A DNA stretch of 36,208 nucleotides from Cyanobacteriota bacterium erpe_2018_sw_21hr_WHONDRS-SW48-000092_B_bin.40. GTDB taxonomy: Bacteria > Cyanobacteriota > Vampirovibrionia > Obscuribacterales > Obscuribacteraceae. The notes beneath the pieces are model-generated. The model saw nothing but the letters and a program-made list of their open reading frames with translations, was not told the DNA's origin and did no database searches. Below, one piece after another: positions 9,268 to 17,568 of this stretch (positions are counted from its first letter, which is position 1; each line of letters begins with the position of its first letter). The stretch is from NCBI GenBank assembly GCA_030917395.1, contig JAUPUU010000150.1, positions 1-36,208 of the forward strand, in the 5' to 3' direction. A program made the position numbers and the translations under genes.

Positions 9268-9290
9268 TGAATGCTGGTCACTAGCATTCA
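9268..9290. repeat. perfect inverted repeat, 8-bp arms, in the gap before the diiron gene
   Basis: Arms TGAATGCT and AGCATTCA flank a 7-base loop (GGTCACT). There is no T-run on either side, so it is not a typical intrinsic terminator. It lies about 58 bases before the TTG at 9348 and could be an operator or an RNA hairpin in the leader. Confidence 0.5.
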
Positions 9291-9347
9291 CAGTTCTTAG
9301 GTCTTGGCAATTTTATTCTTGTAAAAGAAAAGGCAAAGCGGTATCAC

Positions 9348-10514
9348 TTGGCTATCAAATCTCTCCCTCAACTTATTACGGCCGTCGGTCGTACCTGGCC
9401 AGTTGTTGCTGATGCAACAAGCCGTGGCAACATCAAAATGCTCAAGTCTTTTCTCGGTCCAGCCTATCGTGGCCTCTTTCAACAGTGTGCCAAAGGTGCT
9501 CCATTTTCGAGTATGGACCCATCACACAAAGTACATTTTGACTGGCAGTACACCCGTGACTATCCTGAATTAGCCAAACTCTACAATGCCGCCAATTCTT
9601 CGCAGTGGAATGCCACCGAGAGCATCGACTGGAGTAGAGATGTCGATCCCTTAGATTTAAACGGGCTGCTCTTGCCTGATGCATTTTGTCCAGCCAATGT
9701 TTTGCCCATGTGGAGCAAACTTAGCCCACTGGAAAAGTCAAAGCAACGACATTCACTGCTCAGCTGGTTCTTGAGTCAGATATTGCATGGTGAGCAAGCA
9801 GCTCTCTATGGCGCAGCGCAAGTAATGCAAGCAGTGCCGTGGCTTGATGGCAAACTATTTGGCGCCACCCAGGTTGTGGATGAAGGCAGACACATTGAAG
9901 TCTTTCACCGTTATCTCCATGAGAAAATGGAGAAGGTCTATGAGATCAATGAGAATTTGTACGTGTTGACTGAAGCTCTAATGGAAGATCCAAGATGGGA
10001 TGTTAAGTTCCTCGGCATGCAAATTATGATTGAAGGTTTTGGTTTGGGATCCTTCTCAACCATCCGCAAAGTCACCGGTGAGCCGGTTCTCAAAGACTGT
10101 CTTAAGTATGTCATCGGTGATGAAGCTCGCCACGTTCACTACGGTGTATTGGCTTTAGAGCGCTATTACAAAACTGAGTTGAATGAAGCCGAATTGCGAG
10201 AGCGCGAAGAGTGGGCCTTTGAAGTTTGCTTGCTTTTGCAAAGACGTTTTCTTGCTCATGAGATTTATGATGAGTATTACACTCATTTATTCACCCCTAA
10301 GGCCTGGGATAAATTTGTCAGCGAGTCAGCTTTGATGGGCTTCTTCAGAAGTTCGATGTTCCGTATGATCATTCCAAATTTGAAACGTCTAGGTCTGATG
10401 TCAGAGCGAATTAGACCTAAATATGAGCAACTTGGTTTGCTTCATTTAGAGAGTGGAAGAGCCGCTCCTGAACTTTCAGTAGCACAAATTATTGATATGC
10501 CCCTGGTGAAGTGA
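9348..10514 (+). CDS. ferritin-like diiron protein
   Basis: The 388-residue protein carries the four-helix diiron signature: Glu149 (HGEQ), Glu179 and His182 (DEGRH), Glu229 (MIEG), and Glu259 and His262 (DEARH). The two E...ExxH sets are spaced as in ferritin-like oxidases and ribonucleotide-reductase-R2-like proteins. This supports an iron-dependent oxidase or oxygenase; the substrate is unknown, and AurF-like N-oxygenases are one possible comparison. No signal peptide or TM segment is seen. The start is uncertain: TTG at 9348 is the first plausible start after the in-frame TAG at 9282 and has AAAAGG about 14 bases upstream, rather far. Met31 is an alternative. The gene converges on the sigma-region-4 gene 30 bases away. 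Confidence 0.8.
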   Translation: MAIKSLPQLITAVGRTWPVVADATSRGNIKMLKSFLGPAYRGLFQQCAKGAPFSSMDPSHKVHFDWQYTRDYPELAKLYNAANSSQWNATESIDWSRDVDPLDLNGLLLPDAFCPANVLPMWSKLSPLEKSKQRHSLLSWFLSQILHGEQAALYGAAQVMQAVPWLDGKLFGATQVVDEGRHIEVFHRYLHEKMEKVYEINENLYVLTEALMEDPRWDVKFLGMQIMIEGFGLGSFSTIRKVTGEPVLKDCLKYVIGDEARHVHYGVLALERYYKTELNEAELREREEWAFEVCLLLQRRFLAHEIYDEYYTHLFTPKAWDKFVSESALMGFFRSSMFRMIIPNLKRLGLMSERIRPKYEQLGLLHLESGRAAPELSVAQIIDMPLVK

Positions 10515-10544
10515 GGGTTACACCCCGACTATCTGTCTTTGTCA

Positions 10545-11390
10545 CTAGACTAAGTCACTCCAAGAAGGTTTGTCACGCAGTAGTTGAGTAGGGCTGTACA
10601 TATTAGAAGGAGTAAGCTCTTGTAGAATAGGCCGTTGTAATTTGCCAATGGCAGACTTTTCTAGTTGCGACACCCTACCGCTCGTTATTGCCATGCTTTC
10701 AGCTGTTTGGTTGATAGACAGACCATCGAAAAATCTTTTCTGAAGAGCTTCTACTTGTCTTTCCGGTAGCGCCTTCAACGCCTTTTCTACAATTCGTTGT
10801 CGGTCTTGGAATACCAGACTCTCAAAAGGATCTGAAACGTAGTTGCGCAACAGACCGAAATTCTCAGCAGCTTCGCTCCTTCCTGGTAGAAAGCGTTGAA
10901 AAGTTGCTCTGAAATCCAATGCCACTGAAGTCTTTAAGTATTGTTGTAGCTCGGTAACGGACTGTGGTTGAATTTCTCCCGATAGTAGTCCAAGGCGAGT
11001 TGTTAGTACTTGATCTTGTGCTAGTTCGGTCATGGCTGTTTTATGCGCTTCTGTTAATGGCACACCTAATTCTTTTGTAGTTTGAGCAGCGGCTTTCTGT
11101 AAGGGCGATTCAAGTGTATTGATAAGGCTGGTGACTGCTTTGTCGTCATTAGGATTGGCAAAAAGTCTTTCGGCGCTTGTACCCCAACCTGGCGCGGCCG
11201 ATTTAGCTGCTGTCGCCATTTGTGTTTCTGCTGTGCTGGCTGCCGACTTTGCAATAGAGCGACCGCCGATTGAGAGAAAATCATCTATTAAGGAGGCACC
11301 AGCTTTAATTGCGGCTTCAGCAGCAGACTTTACTGCTGGGCTCGTTACGATTGCTTCGCCAAGCTCGACTATGGCTTTGGTTGGTGGCAT
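10545..11390 (-). CDS. helical protein with a C-terminal sigma-70 region 4 HTH, lacking region 2
   Basis: Residues about 197-255 of 281 match sigma-70 region 4. ALKALPERQVEALQKRFFDG leads into a helix-turn-helix with LSINQTAESMAITSGRVSQLE, the part that contacts the -35 element or DNA in general. No region 2 (core binding and -10 melting) is visible. Residues 1-190 are Ala-rich helices, with 10-65 almost collagen-poor and strongly Ala/Ser biased, so this is not an ordinary sigma factor. It could be a sigma-like transcription regulator, an anti-sigma partner or a phage-type region-4 regulator. ATG 11390 has GGGAG 10 bases upstream. The next minus-strand gene lies 186 bases upstream. Function is inferred from one domain. 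Confidence 0.7.
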   Translation of the reverse strand: MPPTKAIVELGEAIVTSPAVKSAAEAAIKAGASLIDDFLSIGGRSIAKSAASTAETQMATAAKSAAPGWGTSAERLFANPNDDKAVTSLINTLESPLQKAAAQTTKELGVPLTEAHKTAMTELAQDQVLTTRLGLLSGEIQPQSVTELQQYLKTSVALDFRATFQRFLPGRSEAAENFGLLRNYVSDPFESLVFQDRQRIVEKALKALPERQVEALQKRFFDGLSINQTAESMAITSGRVSQLEKSAIGKLQRPILQELTPSNMYSPTQLLRDKPSWSDLV

Positions 11391-11576
11391 GGTAATAACA
11401 CTCCCTATTATTTGCTGCGGGCTTAGTTGGGGTGTGATTTGACGATACTAGTAAGTTTTTGAAGGCCACGTGAAACTATGTACGTTTCAGTGGCAGCAAC
11501 GTTTTACTAACAGCACAACTGGGGTGGTTGTAAAAAAGAGTATGAAACAAAATTGGGACTGAAGTGTGACTAATCC

Positions 11577-12134
11577 CTAACTACACTGCCGCAAGTCTTC
11601 GTAGATCTCAGTGGCATTGGCAGCACTGCTGTATTGCATCGCCGGAGCAAACACAGTCATTTCTTTGTTCTCTGAAACCAGATCGATTTTGCCGTAGCGC
11701 ATCAATTCAGATAGAGCTTTTAAGAACATGATGCGCGACTCTTCTTCGTTCTCATCGGGGCGATCGGCCCCGCCTAAGGCAAATTTCTTGCACTGCACAA
11801 ACTCACCCTGGGGGCTGTGAATTTTGTAAATGCGGCCGTCTTGTTTCAGCTGTCGTAGCAAGGCTTCTTTTGCCGCAGCTAGTGTCGAAATCGGAGAGGT
11901 TTGCTTTAGCTCAAACAAATCTAGATATTCATTGGTCAATACAAGCTCAGTGGCACCGTCTTCTATCAATGAGTCTAGAGCTTGCAGGTAGAGTGATCTA
12001 ATTTCTTCTGGATGGTCGTAGGCGTGCTTACATTTGACAAACTCTTCGCTACCATTCTTCACTTTACTGATGGTATTGAGAGTCTTTGAAGCTTCACGTA
12101 GCAAAGCTATTTTTGTTTGTTCTAGCTGATTCAT
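11577..12134 (-). CDS. small protein of unknown function made of two tandem copies of one domain
   Basis: The 185-residue soluble protein consists of two related halves, about residues 8-76 and 89-164. Aligned landmarks are ALLRE/ALLRQ, EEFVKCKHA/GEFVQCKKF, LYLQALDSLIEDG/MFLKALSELMRYG and ELVLTNEYLDLFE/DLVSENKEMTVFA. Each half is probably helix, two strands, helix, two strands, and each keeps one Cys in the FVxCK motif. I do not recognise the fold or a family. The ATG at 12134 is chosen over a TTG 69 bases upstream because GAGGTGGCGGG immediately precedes the ATG. The gene lies 148 bases downstream of the LRR kinase pair and could be co-transcribed with it. Confidence 0.6.
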   Translation of the reverse strand: MNQLEQTKIALLREASKTLNTISKVKNGSEEFVKCKHAYDHPEEIRSLYLQALDSLIEDGATELVLTNEYLDLFELKQTSPISTLAAAKEALLRQLKQDGRIYKIHSPQGEFVQCKKFALGGADRPDENEEESRIMFLKALSELMRYGKIDLVSENKEMTVFAPAMQYSSAANATEIYEDLRQCS

Positions 12135-12282
12135 TAGCCCGCCACCTCGATAAATACACACTTCCACAGACACATGACATCCGCTTTGTGGCTTTAGTTC
12201 CAATATATTTGTCAGGCGAAGTTAAAGATTGCATTCCCGAAGACAACCAGTCAGTACCAAGAATTTGACGAGCCTGTTTTGT

Positions 12283-14418
12283 TTAGGGGCCGATTGTTCC
12301 CAGGCTTTTAAAATGGTCAAAGTCCTCCCTATTATCTTTTGTGCTTTTCGCTCCTTGATCGAGTCTACAGCCCGGTGGTAGCGAAGCCTTTAGGTTGATA
12401 ATCTTGTCTCTAGACCATTTGGCTGTATTGATTTTTAGCTCGTGCAGTTGCCTAAAGCTAGTCAGTGTTTCAATCACCTCTGGACCGACGCGGCAATTAA
12501 GTATATTGAGGTGGCCAAGGCGTTTTAAGGGGGCGAGGTATTTGATGCCGTTGGCAGTTATTGCTGGATTGTCCGAAAGGCTGAGATATTCGAGATTTTG
12601 ATCTTTACCTATCAGCTTTACCGTATTATCGTCTATGGCACTATTTGAGAGAGTGAGTTTATGCAGTCTGGTTGAGCCAGCGATGGCTTTAAGGGTGTTG
12701 CTCATATGGCCTAATTCTCTTGCGTCTAGCACTTCTAGACGTCTTAGTGCTGGCAGATTTGCTAGGGCTTTATCATTTATATCTGTGTTTGTGATGTTGA
12801 GTTCTGTCAGGTTTTTCAAGCCATAGAGGCAACTAGCACAGTTAGGTGTGACATTAGAATCGCTTAGATCAAGCTTGCGGATATTTACTAAATGTTTGAT
12901 ATTGGCGAAATCTTCATCAGTTAATATCAGGCGATCACTGAGGTCGAGATCGCCTATCTGATTGGCTTTGAATTTTCTGAACAATTCTGTGTGCTTCATA
13001 AAATCACGACTTGGTTTGAAGCGAATCAGCTCACCTTCGGGAATAGTAACCTCGCCTTGAGCTTCAATCACGTGCTCGCCATTTAATGAGTAGATCGTTC
13101 CCAGCGAGATCTCTTTGGGAAAGTCAAAGACAATTACTTTTTGACCAGTTGGTAATTGACTTGAACGACTGAATGGCTTGTTCGATAAAACTAAAGGATC
13201 ACGGCTGGCATTGGCAGAGTTCTTTGTAATTTTATAGCTAGGCTGGTTTGGGCGCAGCATGAATAGGGTTCCAATAGTTCCGACTACGAGAATTGCTGCC
13301 ATTGCTAGAGCATGATAGTTGAACTTTTTCCATATTTTAGTCGTGACAGTCTGGCTTTCAGAGAGTTGGTCGAAGGTGTTGTCGGTTATCTCACCTCCTG
13401 TGTCGTCTGCTTTTGAAAATTTTGGTGTTACCTTAGCTACAACCTTTTCTAGCGAAAGGGTTATTGGCGCTATTGCTTTAGCTGCTTGATTGGCTGCGGT
13501 CAAATTTGATTCTTGTCCAGAGAGTTTTTCTTGTGCTTGAGCGAAGCGAGGCTGCTTGCCACTCTTAATCAATATCAAATCTTGAGCGAGGTCATCCATA
13601 CTCTGATAGCGATGATCAGGATTTTTTGCCAGCATTACTCTGATTACTTGTTCAATGCTATCGCTAAAAGTCTGATCTGGTGCGGTTTGAGCTAGACTGG
13701 GTGGTGCTGAGTTTTGATGCATCATAATCACTTGTACGGCATTTTTAGCGATGAATGGTGGTAAACCAGTAAGGGCTTCAAACATGCAGCAGCCAAGTGA
13801 ATAAATGTCTGAGCGGGCATCTATTTTCGCTCCCCATGACTGCTCTGGGCTCATGAAATGAGGGCTGCCGATTACTTCGCCTGGCTTTGTTAGTGCGTTA
13901 GTGAGATTCTCATCGCTAATTAATTTGGCAATGCCAAAATCAAGAATTTTGACTTCGGTAATCTTGCCATTAGTGTCTTCGCTAAACATGATGTTGGCTG
14001 GTTTCATGTCGCGATGAATGATCTTCTTATCGTGGGCATAGGCCAGCCCAAATGCGCTTGGAATGAAAACTGAGAGACATTGCTCTAAAGTGAGTGTGCC
14101 TTTGAGTTTGACTCGAGTAGAGAGGGTCTGACCTTGAACGATCTCCATCACATAGTACGGAGTTACGGTTTCAAGCAAACCGAAATCGAAAACTTTTACG
14201 AGACTAGAGTGTTCTAGTCTGCAAGTAGCCTTAGCTTCACGCTGAAAGCGTTGCCAGACGCTATCGCTTAATTTGTCTGTAGGAATTGTTTTAAGCGCCC
14301 TCTGGCTATTCAGAGAGAGTTGCTCTACTCGGTAAACAATGCCCATACCACCGATGCCGAGTATGTCAATTACTCGGTATTTCTCGTCGATTATAGTGTC
14401 TGGTTTGAGCTGTTCCAA
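12283..14418 (-). CDS. membrane Ser/Thr protein kinase with leucine-rich-repeat ectodomain
   Basis: The 711-residue protein has an N-terminal Hanks-type kinase (about 14-285): glycine loop GIGGMG at 21-26, ATP-binding Lys43, alpha-C Glu61, HRDMKPAN with catalytic Asp137, DFG at 160-162, and activation loop ending SPHFMSPEQ. A linker follows, then one TM helix at about 369-388. The outside part has a module with FDFPKE (about 427-494) and then RNI-like leucine-rich repeats to about 660, ending in a conserved tail. All catalytic residues are present, so it should be active, phosphorylating Ser/Thr of unknown targets in response to something bound outside. Start is TTG at 14418, with GAGG 10 bases upstream. 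It follows its paralog by 16 bases, probably one operon. Confidence 0.92.
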   Translation of the reverse strand: MEQLKPDTIIDEKYRVIDILGIGGMGIVYRVEQLSLNSQRALKTIPTDKLSDSVWQRFQREAKATCRLEHSSLVKVFDFGLLETVTPYYVMEIVQGQTLSTRVKLKGTLTLEQCLSVFIPSAFGLAYAHDKKIIHRDMKPANIMFSEDTNGKITEVKILDFGIAKLISDENLTNALTKPGEVIGSPHFMSPEQSWGAKIDARSDIYSLGCCMFEALTGLPPFIAKNAVQVIMMHQNSAPPSLAQTAPDQTFSDSIEQVIRVMLAKNPDHRYQSMDDLAQDLILIKSGKQPRFAQAQEKLSGQESNLTAANQAAKAIAPITLSLEKVVAKVTPKFSKADDTGGEITDNTFDQLSESQTVTTKIWKKFNYHALAMAAILVVGTIGTLFMLRPNQPSYKITKNSANASRDPLVLSNKPFSRSSQLPTGQKVIVFDFPKEISLGTIYSLNGEHVIEAQGEVTIPEGELIRFKPSRDFMKHTELFRKFKANQIGDLDLSDRLILTDEDFANIKHLVNIRKLDLSDSNVTPNCASCLYGLKNLTELNITNTDINDKALANLPALRRLEVLDARELGHMSNTLKAIAGSTRLHKLTLSNSAIDDNTVKLIGKDQNLEYLSLSDNPAITANGIKYLAPLKRLGHLNILNCRVGPEVIETLTSFRQLHELKINTAKWSRDKIINLKASLPPGCRLDQGAKSTKDNREDFDHFKSLGTIGP

Positions 14419-14434
14419 AAGATTGAGCCTCAGC

Positions 14435-16534
14435 TTAAAGGCCGATTCGAGTAAGGTTATCCAGGTCTTTGCCAGCTTTGGTTGATTTCATATGTATGAT
14501 TTGCAGTGAGCAGTTTTGCGGCAGATTTCTTTTTAAAATGCTCTCGTCTTCTTCTTTCCAGTTTAAACAGGAAAGTTTTAGGTTGTTCAGTTCTTTCAGG
14601 CTTGATAACGTTGATATTGCGCTGGGGGTAATAGGGTCTTGAATGAGGTTGAGGTTTTTTAGCTGCTTGCAAGTTGCTAGAGCTTTTACTCCTTCACTGG
14701 TGATAGCGGGATTTAAAGCTAGATTGAGATAGATTAGAGAGGTGTTTTTGCCCATCAATTTTACATTTTGATCTGTCAGTGCGCCGTTGCAGAGGACCAA
14801 TTTTTGTATATTCGTCGAGCCTGAGAGTGCCGCTATTGTTTTGTCAAAGGCAGGAGTTTCTTTTGCTTCGAGAGTGATTAGCTGGCCCAGTATCTTCAAT
14901 TTTGAAAAGGCTTGATCATCGATAGTGGCGCCATTAATAGTGAGATCCTGAAGTGCTGTAAGACAGTCTAAGTCTGCTATTCCGCTTGGGCTCAGGGTGC
15001 AATAACTGATATTCAGTTTGCTCAATTTACTAAAATGTCTGATTGCTGCAAGGTGTTTATCGTTGGCTCCTGGATGAACGCTTAAATCGAGTTCTCCAAT
15101 TTCTTTGCTTTTGAATTGCTCTAGCAGCTTGGGATTTTTCAAACAGGCTTTGTTTGCCCAGAAGCGGAAAATCTCGTTAGCGGGTAAAGTAACACTGCCT
15201 TGAGCGTTGACTCTGTTTTCATAGTTGGCCGTACAGATTTCTCCTATTGAGTACTCTTTAGGAAAATCGAATACTAGAACTTTTGATCCGTCTGCCGTTG
15301 TCGATTCGTGTGAGAATGAGCGAACCGAGGCATAAGTGTCAACTGGCTTCTTCTCGTTCAATTTTTGTAGAACAATAGCAGAAGCAGCTGTCACTGTGAG
15401 AATTGCAGTGATAGCGAGAGTGGCATAAGTGATCAAGCTTGGTCTAGCTTTATTGCTTTTTCTATTGTTGTTTCTGTGAATTCTCTCAATTTCTTCTTCT
15501 TCTTCTTCGTCATCTTCGCCGTCATTGTCAATTTCATCATTGATATCATTACTACCGTTGCTAACAAGTCTTTTGCGGTCGCTTTCTGTGCCTTCATATG
15601 ATTGCTTTTTGTTGGTGCTTTGCCAGTATTCTTTAGCAAAGAGTGGCTTGCGGCCTGCTTGAATTGCAATTAGGTCATGAACTACTTCAGCCATTTTTTG
15701 ATGGCGGTCAATTGGTTTTTTCGCCAGCATTACCCGCACTAGCAGTTCGATTCTTTCGTCAAACTCGCACTCATTAGCCTTTTCAGCCAGGCTGGGAATT
15801 GGCTCAGATTGATGCATGATCATAACTTCGACTGGATTGCTATCGAGATAAGGCAGGTTGCCCGTAAGCGCTTCGAACATGGCGCATCCCAGAGAATAGA
15901 TATCGGAGCGTTGATCTAGTTTGTGACCAGCCGTTTGTTCTGGACTCATAAAAGTAGGGCTGCCCATTACTTCGCCGGCCTTAGTTAATGCACCAGCTTT
16001 TGTTAGTGCTCCGGCGCCTGTATCGCTGTTGCTAAACATTTTTACCAGGCCAAAATCGAGAACTTTCACCTGGCTAATCTTGCCGTTGCTATCTTCAACA
16101 ATCATTATGTTGGCTGGCTTGATGTCACGATGGAGCACGCCCTTGCTGTGTATGTAGGCTAAGGCTTGAGCTACAGGAATAAAGATGGCGAAAAATTGTT
16201 CAATGTTTATCGGCCCCTCAATGTTGATGCGTTCACCAAGGGTCAGGCCATCTACTACTTCCATGACATAGTAAGGCGTAATTTTGTTAAAGAGCCCGTA
16301 GTCATAGACTTTGATCACATTAGTGTGTTCAAAAGTTGATGCTGCTCTTGCTTCAAGCTCAAAGCGCCGCCAGGAGTCGTCGCTCAGCTTATCTGTATCT
16401 ATAATTTTTAGGGCCCGAATCGCTTTTAGTGAGAGTTGTTCTACTTTGTAGACAATACCCATGCCGCCAATGCCAAGAAAATCCAGCACACAGTACTTGT
16501 TGTCGATGATAGTGCCAGTCGTTAGCTTTTGCAT
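14435..16534 (-). CDS. membrane Ser/Thr protein kinase with leucine-rich-repeat ectodomain (paralog)
   Basis: This 699-residue kinase has the same architecture as the following gene: GIGGMG at 21-26, Lys43, HRDIKPAN with Asp137, DFG at 160-162, SPTFMSPEQ at the end of the activation loop, one TM helix at about 367-389, FDFPKE module (about 418-485) and LRRs after that. Two differences stand out. The activation loop contains ALTKAG twice in a row (176-187), and the juxtamembrane linker has a strongly acidic run of Asp/Glu at about 333-350 followed by a basic patch. The conserved C-terminal tail is shared with the paralog. Kinase fold and catalysis are certain; the ligand and targets are unknown. 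ATG 16534 has a weak ribosome-binding site. Confidence 0.92.
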   Translation of the reverse strand: MQKLTTGTIIDNKYCVLDFLGIGGMGIVYKVEQLSLKAIRALKIIDTDKLSDDSWRRFELEARAASTFEHTNVIKVYDYGLFNKITPYYVMEVVDGLTLGERINIEGPINIEQFFAIFIPVAQALAYIHSKGVLHRDIKPANIMIVEDSNGKISQVKVLDFGLVKMFSNSDTGAGALTKAGALTKAGEVMGSPTFMSPEQTAGHKLDQRSDIYSLGCAMFEALTGNLPYLDSNPVEVMIMHQSEPIPSLAEKANECEFDERIELLVRVMLAKKPIDRHQKMAEVVHDLIAIQAGRKPLFAKEYWQSTNKKQSYEGTESDRKRLVSNGSNDINDEIDNDGEDDEEEEEEIERIHRNNNRKSNKARPSLITYATLAITAILTVTAASAIVLQKLNEKKPVDTYASVRSFSHESTTADGSKVLVFDFPKEYSIGEICTANYENRVNAQGSVTLPANEIFRFWANKACLKNPKLLEQFKSKEIGELDLSVHPGANDKHLAAIRHFSKLSKLNISYCTLSPSGIADLDCLTALQDLTINGATIDDQAFSKLKILGQLITLEAKETPAFDKTIAALSGSTNIQKLVLCNGALTDQNVKLMGKNTSLIYLNLALNPAITSEGVKALATCKQLKNLNLIQDPITPSAISTLSSLKELNNLKLSCLNWKEEDESILKRNLPQNCSLQIIHMKSTKAGKDLDNLTRIGL

Positions 16535-16594
16535 TTACTTGTTGCTAGTCATCTTCGCTTGTTTTTTTTATTTGGTCGGATGGACTTGGTATAG

Positions 16595-17107
16595 CTATAT
16601 AATTTTGGCGTAAATTAGCTGATCGCAAAATTTTCCGTCTTTGAGAGCTGATTTTTTCAAGCGTCCTTCAAACTCATAGCCCGCTTTTTCTAGTACTTTT
16701 GCTGAGGCGGGGTTCCAGTCAAATACCATGGCATAGATGCGAACGAGATCGTGATGGGCAAAAAAATAGTTGGTCATTGGAGGCAAGATTTTGGTCATAA
16801 GCCCTTGGCCCCAATACTCTTTGCCCAGCCAATAGCCTAATTCAGCGCTTTTTCTGTGGACATCCTGATTAATTGCGAGACCGATGCCGCCTACGCATTT
16901 TTCGTCAACGACAATGGCAAAGTTAGTCACAGGTTGTAGCCGGTTAGCCAGCTCAACCCATTCTCGAGCGTCTTTTTTTGTGTAAGGATAGGGAAAGCGA
17001 TCGCGCAAATTTAACCAGACGTCGCGGTCGTTGGCATGATGGCTTAGTGAGTCAGCGTCACTGGAGCGATAGGGCCTAATAACTAAATTGTCGATTGCGA
17101 AAATCAT
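16595..17107 (-). CDS. GNAT family N-acetyltransferase, RimJ/RimL-like
   Basis: The 170-residue single-domain protein begins with LVIRPYRSSDADSL, the usual strand 1/helix 1 of the RimJ/RimL group. It contains AELGYWLGKEYWGQGLMTKI, where GQG is the acetyl-CoA pyrophosphate loop, and NPASAKVLEKAGYEFEGRLK, the typical C-terminal motif of this group. These enzymes transfer acetyl from acetyl-CoA to protein N-termini or small-molecule amines; the substrate cannot be told from sequence. It lies 60 bases upstream of the kinase pair on the same strand, so it may be co-transcribed with them, but no functional link is evident. Confidence 0.9.
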   Translation of the reverse strand: MIFAIDNLVIRPYRSSDADSLSHHANDRDVWLNLRDRFPYPYTKKDAREWVELANRLQPVTNFAIVVDEKCVGGIGLAINQDVHRKSAELGYWLGKEYWGQGLMTKILPPMTNYFFAHHDLVRIYAMVFDWNPASAKVLEKAGYEFEGRLKKSALKDGKFCDQLIYAKII

Positions 17108-17177
17108 GCGCTAATAGTAGCAATATTGCTCAAGTTTTATTCGGCACCTTTGATCCAAATGGCTTGATGATTGCTGC

Positions 17178-17558
17178 TTAGAATAAGCTGGAACAGCTCG
17201 CGTCTCGGGCAGAGACTATCATAAAATTGAGTATGGCGGGGGAAGAGGCTGAGCCAAGCAGCAGCAGGGCGCCCAAGGCTACTCTGAAGCATCGTTTTCC
17301 GTGGGGGATAGTTATGTTTCTAAGGCAGGTGATTATGATGGCAGAGCCCACTGATGTGCCAATAGCGAATATTGCATAGGCGCCAATATTTAGCATTGTT
17401 TGAAGCTGGAGCATGTTGTTAACCCTTACCGTACCGGCTGTGTTAACTCCGTTAGCCTCCGCTATTGTCACTGTCGATAGGGCAAGCAATGCTCCTAGAA
17501 ATAGTCCTAGAAATAGTCTTACTGGAGCTGGTAGCAATTTCGAATTTGATTTACTCAT
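17178..17558 (-). CDS. small membrane protein with signal sequence, unknown function
   Basis: The 126-residue product has a basic start followed by a hydrophobic stretch (about 13-34) ending ...IAEANG, which may be a cleavable signal peptide with a site after AEA. Two more hydrophobic helices lie at about 55-78 and 90-112. The arrangement (signal plus two TM helices) is like VirB2/TrbC-type small proteins, but no conserved motif proves that. ATG 17558 has AGGGAG seven bases upstream. It begins 10 bases after the end of the upstream polytopic membrane protein, so the two are likely translated from one mRNA. Confidence 0.6.
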   Translation of the reverse strand: MSKSNSKLLPAPVRLFLGLFLGALLALSTVTIAEANGVNTAGTVRVNNMLQLQTMLNIGAYAIFAIGTSVGSAIIITCLRNITIPHGKRCFRVALGALLLLGSASSPAILNFMIVSARDASCSSLF

Positions 17559-17568
17559 TTTTTCTCCC

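Noticed and set aside
10515..10544. Search for a terminator between the convergent genes
   Set aside because: The 30-base gap shows no stable hairpin with a T-run.
12086..12268. Small plus-strand ORF overlapping the duplicated-domain gene
   Set aside because: It overlaps a gene with a better start and ribosome-binding site and has no coding character of its own.
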